Part shown: piece after piece, positions 9,736 to 20,207 of the stretch
Numbering within the stretch: position 1 is the stretch's first letter
Layout: the number at the start of each line of letters is the position of its first letter
From: Agapetus fuscipes
Taxonomy: Eukaryota; Arthropoda; Insecta; Trichoptera; Glossosomatidae
Direction: 5' to 3'
Assembly (NCBI GenBank): GCA_951799405.1
Contig: OX637334.1
Location: forward strand, 1,488,001-1,552,000
DNA length: 64,000 nucleotides
Made by a program: the position numbers and the translations under genes
The notes under the pieces: model-generated
Database searches by the model: none
What the model was told of the DNA's origin: nothing
What the model saw: only the letters and a program-made list of their open reading frames with translations

Positions 9736-10150
9736 TTTTTGTTTCTCTGAATACTGTCGCGTTCTGTCTGATAGTTGTTATAGATTCTTCCTGCCGCGAT
9801 CCAAGCGTCCATTTTAAATAGTCTATGTCTATTTCTGGTACATTTTTTAGTTTATTTTTTCACATTGCATGAAATTGAGTGTGGAGACGTAATTATATAA
9901 TTTTTTTGTTTTTGATGGCTGACATCTCCAGACAGCCGCGCGGATTATTTTTTCGTTGGTTTTTAACAGTCTACAAACGCGCAATTTAGTAAAAGATATT
10001 TTTATTATATTTACAACTGTTTCTTTAATAGCAGAGTCAAAACATAAATTTAAACCATTGAAATTGTATGAATTTATGTGAATGTACACTTTTGGAAAAA
10101 TATACCAATATTTTTGGTGATTTTCATTCAGTTAGAATTGAGTTAGGAAG
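9736..10150. other. Unassigned AT-rich stretch
   Basis: No repeat or convincing ORF seen. Confidence 0.3.
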
Positions 10151-10154
10151 GATT

Positions 10155-10658
10155 ATTTACATTTACCAAAGACCGATCACAAAAGGTCTATCCAGTCTTA
10201 CAGTTTGCCTCTCGCGTGATCGGAGAGAAGGAGGATGCCGAGCGCGTAAGGCGAAGGATGAACACGACCCGCCAAAATGTAGTCTCTGTTGATAGTAGTC
10301 TTAGCACAATGAAGATAGTGTAGATTTGCCAATTGACGCAACTGAAATGTGAAGACATGCTGTGCATGTAAAAACACACCACACCCCGATGTCATGCTTG
10401 ACGGCAGTTCCAGGGTGTGGCAAGATGCAGAGGGGGGTTTTTAGTGAGTAAAAATCTCACATATCCTGCCTGCGGAAACAATGGCAAGAATCTTTTGAAG
10501 ATTTTCCCCTCTTAATTAAAAAAAAAAAACCTTACAGTTAAGGGCTGAGGATTGGTTTTCTCTAGTTAGAATCAAGCTTGTAAGGAGCTCTCGAGGTGTG
10601 ATTCATATAAAGACAGCGCAAAAAAATCATCCTAACGTTTATTTTATTTTTATTATTG
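10155..10658 (+). mobile_element. SINE-1 pieces around unassigned sequence
   Basis: 10155-10205 matches the SINE-1 middle (TTTACCAAAGACCGATCAC, CCAGTCTTACAG). 10575-10658 matches its 3' end (CTCGAGGTGTGATTC, GACAGCGC, AAATCATCCTAACG, then a TTATT tail). About 370 bp between them is not SINE and not identified. Confidence 0.55.
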
Positions 10659-10676
10659 GCCCCACGTTGGGCGCCA
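10659..10676 (-). promoter_or_regulatory. tRNA-Lys(1,2)-type primer-binding site
   Basis: The minus strand reads TGGCGCCCAACGTGGGGC, the 18-nt sequence known as the tRNA-Lys1,2 primer-binding site of many retroelements. It lies 3 nt inside the TG/CA-bounded segment at 10680-11073, as expected downstream of a 5' LTR. Confidence 0.8.
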
Positions 10677-10679
10677 AAA

Positions 10680-11073
10680 TGTGAGGGTTTTTCTTACTTT
10701 ATATTATAAGGATCTTCAATGAGGTGCTTGGCCGTGCTCCGAAGAATTCTTTATCGCAGATTATGACTTTGCTTGAGTGCAGAGTGCCAGCAACCATTTC
10801 ACTTACAATTGAGGATAGTGAACCAAAAACTTTGTAAACACTTTTATTTATCCATAATCACAATATTTATATAATTATTTATTTTATCCACAATCACAAT
10901 GTATATATGTATAATAAACCACAGCAATATTAATTATGACCAAATTCACATGCTTGTGGCTCTCCCGCCAGGGAAGCTTTTTCTCTCTTTCTGAATTCTT
11001 TTGTTTTCCTTTTTTTATTCAAATTCAAATCTAATGTTCCATTCCACCAAACAAACAAATTCATCTCGTTACA
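10680..11073 (-). mobile_element. LTR of an LTR retrotransposon
   Basis: Read on the minus strand the segment begins TGTAACGAG and ends CCTCACA, so it has TG...CA ends with a short imperfect inverted repeat (TGTAA/TCACA). It contains a TGAATAAA near its start and TATA-rich sequence in the middle. The primer-binding site follows directly. No gag/pol is present: the internal region stops just after the primer-binding site, at the SINE-1 tail. It is thus one LTR plus a few bases of leader. Confidence 0.65.
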
Positions 11074-11076
11074 CTC

Positions 11077-11142
11077 TAGTGAACCATTTTTTCAGTATAG
11101 GTGGTCAGCTTCATACCAGCCAACATGTCAAGGAACAGGTGA
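11077..11142 (-). mobile_element. T-unit 5' fragment
   Basis: Contains AGTGAACCATTTTTTCAG, TAGGTGGTCAGC and a diverged CAAGGAAC end: the first ~65 bp of the unit on the minus strand. It abuts the LTR. Confidence 0.75.
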
Positions 11143-11584
11143 TGTAAGTAACCTCCACACCAATGACGCAGTTTGCAAATGTTAATGAAAAAGGCAAAGA
11201 AAAACAAAGAAAATATTCAAAAATAATACAAAGAAGAATTCATTTTGAAATCATTGAAAAAAAAATTTGCAAAGCAAACTTTCTCTGGACAAAAACTTTT
11301 TGCATTGTTAACGAAAACAAAAACAAAAATTTGTGTTTTTTGAACTTTGCCCGTTGGCATTTCAAAAGGGTCACGTTTCTGGGGTTTTGCAAATTTGTGA
11401 AAGTATTGTTTCAAGATGTATAAATATTTCTTCTATTTATTTTTGCAGGAACGTCACGAAATCAGCATAACGTTTCAATATTAACAAAAGACAATGGGAA
11501 ACCCGAGTTGGGGGAAACAAAGAGTTGAAAATGAAGCATTTGCAGCAAGGGTTCTCAAACAGAAGGGATCCATTTTATCATCAC
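11143..11584. other. Unassigned stretch
   Basis: A plus-strand 86-codon lysine-rich ORF at 11163-11423 has no recognisable motif and is probably a consequence of A-rich composition. Confidence 0.3.
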
Positions 11585-11965
11585 CTTCTAAAGGCAGTGC
11601 CTTTTTGTGCTATCCATTTATCTCTGCTGGTTGTTATCCTCTTGTAAAGGCAGTACCTTGTTTTACTATGTTAATTAATCTCGGCTAGTTGCCATCCATC
11701 ATCTTTTAAAGGCAGTGCCTAACTGTGCGATGATTGAATTCATCCTCAATCGACTTGCAGATAGGGTACTTCCTAAAGACGTTGCCTACGTCACCAATGA
11801 AACGTCGAAATTAATGTGTATTCTCCCACAACTGTTCATCCAATATCCAAAAAAAGTGTAATTACTAATTAATCTTGAAATAAATAAAAGAAAATGTAAA
11901 TAAGTCAGTGCCTTGTTGTGTCAGCCATGTCTGTTGTTTGCCATCCTCTTGTAAATTCAGTGCCT
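11585..11965 (+). repeat. Degenerate tandem repeat with AAGGCA-G-TGCCTT palindrome
   Basis: TAAAGGCAGTGCCTT or close variants occur near 11590, 11646 and 11708, at about 56-62 bp spacing, with weaker versions near 11775, 11905 and 11957. A further copy lies at 12867. Intervening text (TTGCCATCC, CTCTTGTAAA) also recurs, so this is an old tandem repeat. Confidence 0.55.
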
Positions 11966-12274
11966 TATTGTGCGAGATATTTTTTTCACTGATGGTCGCC
12001 ATCGTGGTAGAGCTTTGAATGTAAGATTCATTTCATCATCTTCTTCTAAAGTCACCGGACCGGATCGTATGAGAATGTGCTTAGTTCTGAATCGGAAGCA
12101 CACTTTTGGTGATCTGAGACACTTAGCGACTGGGTAGACGCTACCGGATAGCCAAAACAGATCATGTGAAATAGGGGTTACAATTTGAATAGGATTGCGC
12201 TCCTTGCTGCAGACTTTGTCAAAAAGAGCTATTTTGCGCTTCTTTTTGAGAAGCTGCATCCGCAAAGGATTCAC
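11957..12274 (-). other. Unassigned 105-codon ORF
   Basis: Starts MNPLRMQLLKKKRKIALFDK, has a basic N-terminus, a middle with FRFRTKHILIRSG and ends WRPSVKKISRTIRH. No domain, signal peptide or membrane segment is evident. It is longer than most chance ORFs here and not in a recognised repeat, but nothing else supports it. Confidence 0.2.
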
Positions 12275-13091
12275 AGTTCACAATTCACATCCTGTCCTTA
12301 GACTTCCTATTATTATTTTGTATTATGCATATTATTCAACTAACTAACAGTTATCCCACAAGGAGTGCCACCTGAGGTATGCTATTAGCTTCAGCAACAT
12401 CGAACAATTTACTTTTAGAGTAAACCGTTTCTCACCATTTCTTGGGTCATCCAAGTCATGGGCACGTCTCTGACCTAGAAGTTCGTGGTTTGCCGTGCCG
12501 TTGCTTTTAATTCACTGAAAAGCCTTCCGTCACATGAGAAAATATATAGCTTTGTATGTGTTTTGGGTCCTTTTGAATACATTACGGGTGCGAGAAGGGT
12601 TTGAGCATACCGGTAAAAAAGATTGAGAATTATTCGCAGCCACAAATAAACCTGCGTCACTGCGTTATAAAGTTCTCGTTCTGTGCGGGTTGCTGGACAT
12701 CCCCTGATGGCGGCACGTGAACAGCCGTGCTCATTATAGCCCACCCTTCTGTTGATGAATATAATTATCATAACATGGCTGGGCTTTCACTCCATTAAAT
12801 TACGTTAATTTGTCTGTGAGGGTTGCTTTTACAAACATCTCTCGGTGTTATATTCCACGCTGCTTCTAAAGGCAGTGCCTTGTCGTTAAATTGTAGCTCA
12901 GCTGCACATATAGAGCAACTTATTATTATTATTATTGTAAACAGTGCTTTGTCAAAACTATTGTAACTGTGTGATAGACATCTGTCATTGGAGCATTGGA
13001 GATTGTATGTTTTTATATTATCATGCGTTGTCGTTGAAATAACCACCTAAAAGGGAGATCATTTCTGACAACCTTGGAAAGGATCAAAACA
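12275..13091. other. Unassigned stretch
   Basis: Contains a (TTA)n run near 12920 and one AAAGGCAGTGCCTT palindrome at 12867. Minus-strand ORFs of 98 and 83 codons (12475-12771, 12795-13046) carry no motif. Confidence 0.3.
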
Positions 13092-13225
13092 CGGTCGATA
13101 GCTCAGTTGGAACAGTGTTTGCATTCCATGCCGAAAACTAGGGTTTGATTACTAAAGCGGTCGGCGTAAGGGCAGCCATCTTATCTTTACAAATAAATAG
13201 GTTCTACACGACACATGTGATCCTC
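13092..13225 (+). mobile_element. SINE-2 with internal deletion
   Basis: CGGTCGATAGCTCAGTTGG and TTGCATTCCATGCCG (head) run, after a short damaged B box, straight into GGTCGGCGTAAGGG and AAATAAATAGGTTC from the distal body. About 150 bp of the middle is missing. Confidence 0.75.
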
Positions 13226-13239
13226 TTGTCTTGTATTTT

Positions 13240-13835
13240 ATCCTGCTGCCATTTCTCTAGGGATGGCCGGTACCTCCAACAAAGTGCCTCCACTTGACTC
13301 TTTCCTTGCATATTTTTTTCCCCTCATCTAGTTTCATCACTCTTTTCATGTACGCTCTTCTCTTGTTTCCACTCTGTAAATTACATTCATTCTCAATCTC
13401 ACTTATCTGATCAAAACATTCTTTCCTTGGTCTTCACCTTCCACGCTTACCTATTACATTCCCTTTATACACTTTTTTGTCAGTCGGTCTTTATTCATCC
13501 TTTCAATACGTCCAAACCATCGCATCACACTTTTTTGAACTTATTCCGCATTCATTCAGAAGCCATTCGTTTCTCACTCTATCTTTCAGTGTTTTTCCTG
13601 TCATACTTCTCAAATGAGCCATTTCTACGGTGCATACCTTATTTACTTCTCTTTCATTCACCGTCCACGACTCGTTTCCATACATCAGGGTCGGCAACAA
13701 TATACAATTGTGTACCGCCATTTTCATTTTCTTACACATTCTTTTATTCTTAGCTATTCTACCGAACGCTTCCTCGACAACGCTAAATGTTAATTTATCT
13801 TTGCAAGTTATATTTTTGATCATAGAACCTGACAA
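13240..13835 (-). pseudogene. LINE-A2 RT C-terminal region
   Basis: The 13503-13835 minus frame reads through LPTLMYGNESWTVNEREVNK and RSMTGKTLKDRVRNEW, the counterpart of LINE-A LVPTLMYGSEAWTVSETEIS and RSMIGKKRSDRVRND. The remainder to 13240 continues the protein in shifted frames and ends with the GGCCATCCCTAG 3' signature. RT catalytic motifs lie upstream of this fragment and are absent. Confidence 0.8.
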
Positions 13836-14189
13836 TGCAACGTCACAATTTGTTAGTCTTTAAATTTGTGCCGGGTCTATTTTAATTGGGTATTTTCATA
13901 CTGAAAAAAAACGTTTTATAGTAAAACAAGTCTACTGAATGGTTGCCAAAAATTCTAGAATAAGTCCGGTGTATTTGTGTTCTTGTTTTGTTTCCTCGTC
14001 TATTTAAGAGCGCGTCGTGAGATTGGGTTGGCGTGGGTGGCACATAATGGCGTCTAAAAAATAATAACTTAGAGATGTTGTGGGATGTATTTATACATTT
14101 AACTTCTAGTTTAATTAAATATTTAAATTAGTCTATTTTCAAATCGATTTAATTGTTATGCCGTGCTGTTTTGAGAGACTAACGCTATG
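13836..14189. other. Unassigned stretch
   Basis: AT-rich; nothing recognised. Confidence 0.3.
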
Positions 14190-14222
14190 CTACTAAGCTA
14201 TACAGTTAGTGTAACTTCTTGC
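14190..14222 (-). mobile_element. SINE-2 3' end fragment
   Basis: CTAAGCTATACAGTTAGTGT and AACTTCTTGCC are the reverse complement of the SINE-2 3' hairpin region. Confidence 0.55.
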
Positions 14223-14224
14223 CT

Positions 14225-14985
14225 ATGTGTTGGTGTTATGGCCGAGGGGGCCAAGTGGGCTGATCTTTCTAGCGTATTTGGAATAGAACAACGTTGGATC
14301 GATCCTCGCCTGGGTCATTTGACCATAACTATGACCCTGGTTCATCAGATATTATTGGGTAATTATTAATTAATAATTCATTGACTTATAGGTTGTTATG
14401 CGGCTGACCACCCATACTGTAAAAATTGGTTCACTTTGCCAATGTCACCCCTGTTTCAGGGAAGGACGGCAAGAGTAGCAAGGCTTATGTTCATTTGAGA
14501 TTGGGTTTTATATTGTAGGTCCACATGCGGTATGTGTTAGCGCGAAATTATACATATCTGCTTGTGGGAATGCATTTAATATAAAACTTAAATGATATAT
14601 ATCTTTGTAGCTTAGATTAGATTAGATTAGATTAGATGCGGCTGACCACTCATGCTGTAAAAACGGTTCACTTTGCCAATGTCACCCCTGTTACAGGGAA
14701 GGACGGCAATAGTTGCAGGGTGTAGGTCCATTTTAGATTTGGTTTTTATGTTGTAGGTTCACATGAGACATGTGCAAGCGCGAACTTGTACGTGTCTGGT
14801 TGTGAGAATGCATGTAATCTGAATCTCCAATGTAACATATCTTTGCAACTTAGATTATATTAGATTAGATGAGATTAAAATAAACAATAATGAATTATTT
14901 ATTGATGACATTAATACCTGTTTCTGGCCAGGCAGAATAGGTTGAGAATTGCATTCCTCTTAACAAATCTATTTATGTAAAAAAA
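14225..14985 (+). mobile_element. SINE-3 interrupted by a T-unit dimer
   Basis: The head GGTGTTATGGCCGAGGGGGC and the B-box region GGATCGATCCTCGCC resemble a tRNA-Leu/Ser with its long variable arm. The body runs to TAATAATTCATT at 14381 and continues after the insertion with AAAATAAACAATAATG and CTGTTTCTGGCCAGGCAG. Joining the halves gives the uninterrupted order of 38575-38850, with ATT duplicated at the junctions. Confidence 0.8.
14382..14876 (+). mobile_element. Two T-units in tandem
   Basis: Unit 1 starts TTGACTTATAGG and ends in (ATTAG)n at about 14634. Unit 2 starts directly at GCGGCTGACCACTCATGC and ends in its own ATTAG tail. The junction lacks the first ~20 bp of unit 2, so this is a tail-to-body dimer like a minimal version of the 6-8 kb array. 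Confidence 0.85.
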
Positions 14986-15145
14986 AAGTGCGAGTGAAAC
15001 CTATTTATTTTCATATAAGGGACTTTCTAGACTTACACCAAGCACTTTTGAAGCACAGTTGAAGTAGGGGTTTTCCAGCTTCCGAGGGAGCTGGCAAGTT
15101 CAAGCATATACACATGCCGCACATGAGCTCACAAAATACGAGTAT

Positions 15146-15560
15146 CTAATCTAATCTAATCTAATCTAAGTTGCAAAGATATATAACATTTAAGATTTAT
15201 ATTAAATGCATTTCCACAAGCAGGTATGTATAATTTCGCGCTAACACATGCCGCATGTGGACCTACAATATAAAAACCCAATCTCAAATGATCATAAGCC
15301 TTGCAACTCTTGCCGTCCTTCCCTGAAACAGGGGTGACATTGGCAAAGTGAACCAATTTTTTTTACAGTATGGGTGGTCAGCCGCATAACAACCTATAAG
15401 TCAAGGAACATACATGACAAATTACATTTTTTTTAAATCAGTAAATAGCAATATATACATGGACATAAAAAACTAAATCATAAAACCATTTTTTTTTTAC
15501 TTCAACAAACCCCAGCCGCCAACATCACAGATTAACCGCCATTTTCTTCTATCCGAGTAA
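15146..15560 (-). mobile_element. LINE-A 3' end (T-unit plus upstream 3' UTR)
   Basis: The minus-strand T-unit (15146-15409) with a (TCTAA)n tail on its left is followed to the right by CATGACAAATTACATTTTT and, at about 15510-15550, GCCGCCAACATCACAGATTA, the reverse complement of the LINE-A end just beyond the stop codon. A LINE-A insertion truncated near the ORF end. Confidence 0.8.
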
Positions 15561-15734
15561 AAGTAAAAAACCGATTAAAAACCCAAATCTCAAATAAGCA
15601 TGATCCATAATTCTTATTTAAAATCATTAACCATGCATTTTTTACTCTTTCTTTATACATTATTTAAATACGTGCAAACCATCTCATCACATTATTTTGT
15701 GCCTTTTACCGGTTTTCAGTTTTTACTGTGTGTC

Positions 15735-16420
15735 CGGTCTATAGCTAAGTTGGTAGAGTGCTTGCACTCCATGCCGAGAGCTCGGGTTCGCATCCCACCG
15801 AGGGTGACAGAAATTATTTATTTCTGTTTCGACGTTTATTTCAAACCCAAAATAAAATATCGGCAAGGTTTACTGAGCTTTCACAAGAAATGAGTAGCAG
15901 CCGCCTCGTTAGCTGGGAAATCCCCACTTCAACTGAAGTGATTAGCATAAGGCTGGCCCTCTTACTTAATAATAATAATATTAGGATGATTTATTTGGTG
16001 AGCGCTGTTTTTGTGTGTATCACACCTCAAGAGCCCTCTGCGAGCTTGGTCGTCGCTGTAGAAAGCGCCAATTCTCAAGCAAGACCCAGTTGTTGTAAGG
16101 TTGGATGGAACTTTCAGTGACCGGTCTTTGGTAAAGGTTTATGAAATTTTCAACTCAGCGAAGAGCACATTCGAAATATAAATGGTATATTTTTTGTGCT
16201 CCGCCGGGATCCGAATCCACAACCTTCCATTTACGAGTCCGAAGTGTTGCCACTGGACTACGGACCGGTCCAAGATGCCAACGACACGCGGTGTACCTGA
16301 GCGGTAACTCATCTAAGTACTATCCTACTACTTGTAAAATAAATAGGTTCACTCGCCACATGCGACCCTTTTTTTGAGGAGAACGCGGCAAGACGTTGCA
16401 CTAGATGTGTAGCTTAGTTA
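15735..16420 (+). mobile_element. SINE-2 interrupted by SINE-1
   Basis: Head and body (CCGGTCTATAGCTAAGTTGG, GGGTTCGCATCCCACCGAGG, CCACTTCAACTGAAGTGATT) run to about 15961; the distal part (AAATAAATAGGTTCACTCGC, TGCACTAGATGTGTAGCTTA) resumes near 16318. The gap is a complete minus-strand SINE-1. Confidence 0.85.
15962..16272 (-). mobile_element. SINE-1, full length
   Basis: Minus strand: tRNA-like head GACCGGTCCGTAGTCCAGTG, the CGGACTCGTAAATGG anticodon region, GGTTGTGGATTCGGATCCCG, the body and the LINE-B-like 3' end CTTGAGGTGTGATACACAC, CAGCGCTCACCAAATAAATC, then (ATT)n. Nested in SINE-2. Confidence 0.9.
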
Positions 16421-16730
16421 CGTTTTTTATTTTGCGACTGTGTAACAGTATATGCAGTAAATATTACACGGAAGTTTTTCCGCTTTCTCTGCCAAATTGC
16501 CCGTTGCAGTCTGCCCTGTGTTATGTCTACGATGTTAAACAATCTGCCTACGTAATAGACCCTGGTAATACAGACCGAGTTAATGGAGATATTAGGACAG
16601 TGGCAATTTATGTGGGCTGTATCCCCTTTTCACACCGTCCAATTTGTCTATGGATTCGATCGCGAAATGTATGGCATAGCCAAACATAACATATTTGTTT
16701 ACCTTTTCCTAGCAATTAGAAGTTTGTCAT
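16421..16730. other. Unassigned stretch
   Basis: A 94-codon plus-strand ORF (16405-16689) overlaps the SINE-2 tail and shows no motif. Nothing else recognised. Confidence 0.3.
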
Positions 16731-17265
16731 GTTCACTTTTTTATAATAAGTTTACTAACAATTAGAAGTTACACCCAATATTTTCTTTTATCCAAGATTT
16801 CTCAAATCAGTGAATGAACACTTGCTCTGTACCTTTAGTATGAGTTGCACAACTAAAGTAAAGCAAAGTTTGCGGAAAGTATTAAAGAGTGATTTTCCCC
16901 ATAATCTGCCGTTTTTGTTTGTTTTAACTTGATTTTCTTCATCACTGTAAGAGCCCGTTCCCACTTGTCGGGTGTCGGATCCGTATAATAATCGGAGGTT
17001 CCAGTGGCAGAGCATTATGTATGCAGCTATGCACACTTATCGGAAACCGATTTTGTCCGAAATGTTCTGCAACTGGAACCTCCGATGAATATACGGATCC
17101 GACACCCGACAAGTGGGAACGGGCTCTAACTCATTTCTAAGACCATAAAGTGTAAGAAACAAAAACGGCATGTTTTGGGGGAAATCACTCTTAAATTCTT
17201 TCTGTAAACTTTACTTTTTACTCACGTTTTGCAACTCGTACTAAGGGTATCTACAGTTCATGTGA
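16731..17265. repeat. Foldback family C, split by a MITE
   Basis: Arms with CCGTTTTTGTTTGTTTTAAC (left) and AGAAACAAAAACGGC (right) and outer GTATGAGTTGCACAACT versus TTTTGCAACTCGTACTAAGG form an inverted repeat. The uninterrupted version is at 55015-55440. Flank GAAGTTACACCCAATATTTT recurs at 19695 and 55370. Confidence 0.8.
16951..17126. mobile_element. PIF/Harbinger-like MITE with TAA target duplication
   Basis: 176 bp with ~37-bp terminal inverted repeats beginning GAGCCCGTTCCCACTTGTCG. It is flanked by TAA at 16948-16950 and 17127-17129. The paralogous foldback at 55190-55200 has a single TAA and no insert, proving the boundaries. A 3-bp TWA duplication and GAGCCC-type ends point to PIF/Harbinger. 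No transposase ORF, so non-autonomous. Confidence 0.85.
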
Positions 17266-17621
17266 GTTATTTAATCAACTTGCACTGAGCTAAGCTACTT
17301 GCATTTCACTGTCTCGGTGTGGAGTTGCGGGCGTCACTTGGCCGCGGACCAAGTACCACAGCATGGAGCCCCACTCACACCTTGATCGTCAATATCTCCC
17401 GCCAAAAATACATCTGCTTTCCATGCCGCGCGCCATTCTCCGGGAAACATGAATAATTCACGCGGCCAGGGGGATTATAAGGGAGTCTTACTCTGCGTGG
17501 ATCATACGCCGATATCATTTTAAAATATGGATAGACAAGGGTTTGTAAGAAATGCGATACAGATGGGCTTGGCCCGATAAAAAAACCACAGCCATGTGAC
17601 GTCAAAATCTAAATCGAAATC

Positions 17622-17815
17622 AAGCTGCAAATACATCATTTAAGATTCATATTAAACGCATTCCCACAAGCAGACATGTATAATTTCGCACTAACACATG
17701 CCGCATGTGGACCTACAATATAAAACCCCAATCTCAAATGAACATAAGCCCTGCAACTCTTGCCGACCTTCCCTGAAACAGGGGTGACATTGGCAAAGTG
17801 AACCATTTTTTCGTT
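17622..17815 (-). mobile_element. T-unit, 5' part missing
   Basis: Carries GCATTCCCACAAGCAGACAT, TGCCGCATGTGGACCTACAA, AACAGGGGTGACATTGGC and stops within the AACCATTTTTT block. Confidence 0.85.
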
Positions 17816-17917
17816 AGAACGTCACTGATCTATTTGTAATTTCATACCCTCAGTGCTTATCTAACATTTGATAAGCTAAGAAAAAAACGTAAAACACGAT
17901 ATAAACACGAATATAGG

Positions 17918-17985
17918 CATCTCTACAGAGGTTATGGCCACTCCTAGCGAAATGGCATTGAGATAGCAGTTACAGAAACCCTGCA
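17918..17985 (+). mobile_element. LINE-A2 3' UTR fragment
   Basis: ACAGAGGTTATGGCCACTCC, TAGCGAAATGGC and GCAGTTACAGAAAC match the LINE-A2 3' signature. Confidence 0.55.
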
Positions 17986-18059
17986 ACTGATTGAAAAAAG
18001 CGTAAGTTCGAACCCCACCTGCACCGTTTCCTATCGACAATAACTACGACCCTGGTATA

Positions 18060-18267
18060 ACAATTCGTTCAAAAATAAAAATATAATGAATTAATTATTA
18101 ATTATATTTTTTTGGTTTGTGTATTAACACTGTGAAAATTCATGTTTTTGGTTTGTTATTCAAATAAACAACACTTTTAACTTTTAAACACTGTTTTTAA
18201 TTTCAGAAATATAATATAATTAAAAAAAAATTATACTACTAACGTTTTCGACTATTCAGTCATCATC
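18060..18267. repeat. Foldback family D fragment
   Basis: GTTTGTGTATTAACACTG at the start and CTAACGTTTTCGACTATTCA at the end are shared with the foldback at 34255-34465 (there GTCGAAAACGTTAGTAATC). A T-unit is inserted at its end. Confidence 0.55.
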
Positions 18268-18522
18268 TATCTATAATCTATAATCTAAGTTGCAAGGATA
18301 TATTCATTCAAAGCTCTCAGATGTATGCTCACAAACAAACACGTGTAGTTCGCGCTTACAAATGCTAATTGTGTACTTACAAATAAAATCCAAACCTCAA
18401 ATGAACATAAGCCCTGCAACTCTTGCCGACATTCCATGAAACAGGGGTGACATTGGCAAAGTGAACCATTTTTTACAGTATGGGTGGTCAGCCTCATACC
18501 AACCTTTAAGTCAAGGAATCAT
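18268..18522 (-). mobile_element. T-unit, complete
   Basis: Runs from a (TATAATC)n tail to TTTAAGTCAAGGAA and is flanked by TCATC on both sides, consistent with a short target-site duplication in the foldback D sequence. Confidence 0.85.
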
Positions 18523-19254
18523 CAGGTAGGAAAAAAAAGTAATTGTAAAATATATTATTAATTGATAATGCCAATAATTTCTAGCTAGAAAAAATGGGTT
18601 GGTGAATTAAATTTCCCTTTTATTGAAAAAAATAAAATAAATCTGCCCTTCCCCCCCTTGATATAGTAGTAGTGATTCCTTGTGGGGTACATTAGATTTT
18701 TTATACAAATATATATTCACACAGAAAAAAACGGTTTAGCATTATGTTTTTGAGAATTATTTTTACAGCTGAAATTCACGAAAGCGAAAAATCGGTGACA
18801 TGGTTTTATAAGAAAAATTAAGTGCCTTGAAAATTTCGCCTCCCGAAATATCCTCCCATAAGCAATCGTGGCGGGGAATTACCGTATTCAAATAATATTT
18901 TAACTCTGTTACATTGGCAGCGCGGAAATTCCGAAAATGCCTATCCGCGAACATACAAGCTGGTTGTCGATTGAGTAATGAGACTGGCGATGCGAAGTTG
19001 TAGCTTAAAACAGAGATTGCTGGTTAGTTTACTGTTCTGGTTTCCATTTTCTTAAATATTTTTGTTCTTAATTTCATAATCTTAAATATATGTCCAAAAT
19101 ATGTATTGAAATTTAACATGACAACTTTATTTTTTTTTATTTATTTTTTTATTTTATGTATTTATTTCGTATTTCTTTTACAGAACAATTACAAAACTTA
19201 TGATATAATAAAGTTACAGTATTAAAGTGAACCCTATACCTCACCAATAAAAAA
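18523..19254. other. Unassigned AT-rich stretch
   Basis: Long A/T runs; no element or gene recognised. Confidence 0.3.
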
Positions 19255-19395
19255 GATAAGCTCTTGTGCTTGGTGAGGGAAATTTCTGAGAGAAACTTCT
19301 GCCGCCTTCCTGAAAGTGGGGTGGCATTTGCTAAAGTAAATCAGGTTTTTACAGCATGGAGGTTAGCATCACACCAACCTTTTAGTCAATGAATA
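19255..19395 (-). mobile_element. Diverged T-unit fragment
   Basis: TGGGGTGGCATTTGCTAAAG, TTTTTACAGCATGGAGG and CACCAACCTTTTAGTCAATG preserve the unit's first ~130 bp on the minus strand. Confidence 0.65.
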
Positions 19396-19569
19396 AAAAA
19401 TAATAAAAGGTGCACTTGGAGATTTATGCAAATTTGCTTATTATAAAATTAAAAAATCTTATTATTATATAGAGTTATATTTTTCTATAAAAATATCACA
19501 AAATATGCTTAAGAAATCTTAGAATGAAGCGTTTAGTTTTTTTGTGTGAATTGTTGTGAAAAAACTGGT

Positions 19570-19745
19570 ATGAGAATACCCCTATCTAAATGCACCTTTT
19601 TCCTATTTCCTACGAGAGAAAACACTCCAAAAGTGTGAAAATCCTGTAGTTCACAAATTTTCATGAGCACTTCCCACCAGTAGTTCACTAACTATAAGAA
19701 GTTACTCCCAATAACATGTTTTATCCATGATTTCCATTGATCTAA
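19570..19745 (+). repeat. Foldback family C flank
   Basis: AAATGCACCTTTTTCCTATT, GAGAAAACACTCC, CATGAGCACTTCC and ATAAGAAGTTACTCCC follow the order seen at 55015-55400; the inverted core is deleted. Confidence 0.6.
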
Positions 19746-20207
19746 ATAAAATATATAGATGGAGCATTAGCGTATATATCCGACCCACATCATGTATGCC
19801 CTAAATGATAGTGGTTGCCCCATTTGCAATCAGTTGTTTACCAAGCGTCGGCAAGGAAACATCGAGATACCTACGTGTAAATTGAAGACGAATATCATGC
19901 GAAGACAGCCTGACAGTTCCATCAAATTTTCAAATTTCCCCATATAAAAGAAATACTCGTATGTTAATTTAATGAAATAAAACTCATGATAAGTGCGTGA
20001 CGAATTATTACAAACAAAAGAATGCAGTAAAAAACCACAAAATATAAATAAAAAACTCAGTTCTTCATACTTATACCCATTATTGACGATAGATTTTTTT
20101 CTTATATTGGACGAATTAATCGTATTTTTTAAGGTTTATTTAGATATAAATACAAAAGAAATAAAAATATTTAGATATTAAAATGGAAAGAAGCATTTTA
20201 GACAACT
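19746..20207. other. Unassigned stretch
   Basis: AT-rich; a 62-codon ORF at 19993-20181 has no motif. Confidence 0.3.

Noticed and set aside
15758..16120. 120-codon plus-strand ORF
   Set aside because: It runs from SINE-2 into an inverted SINE-1; no coding meaning.
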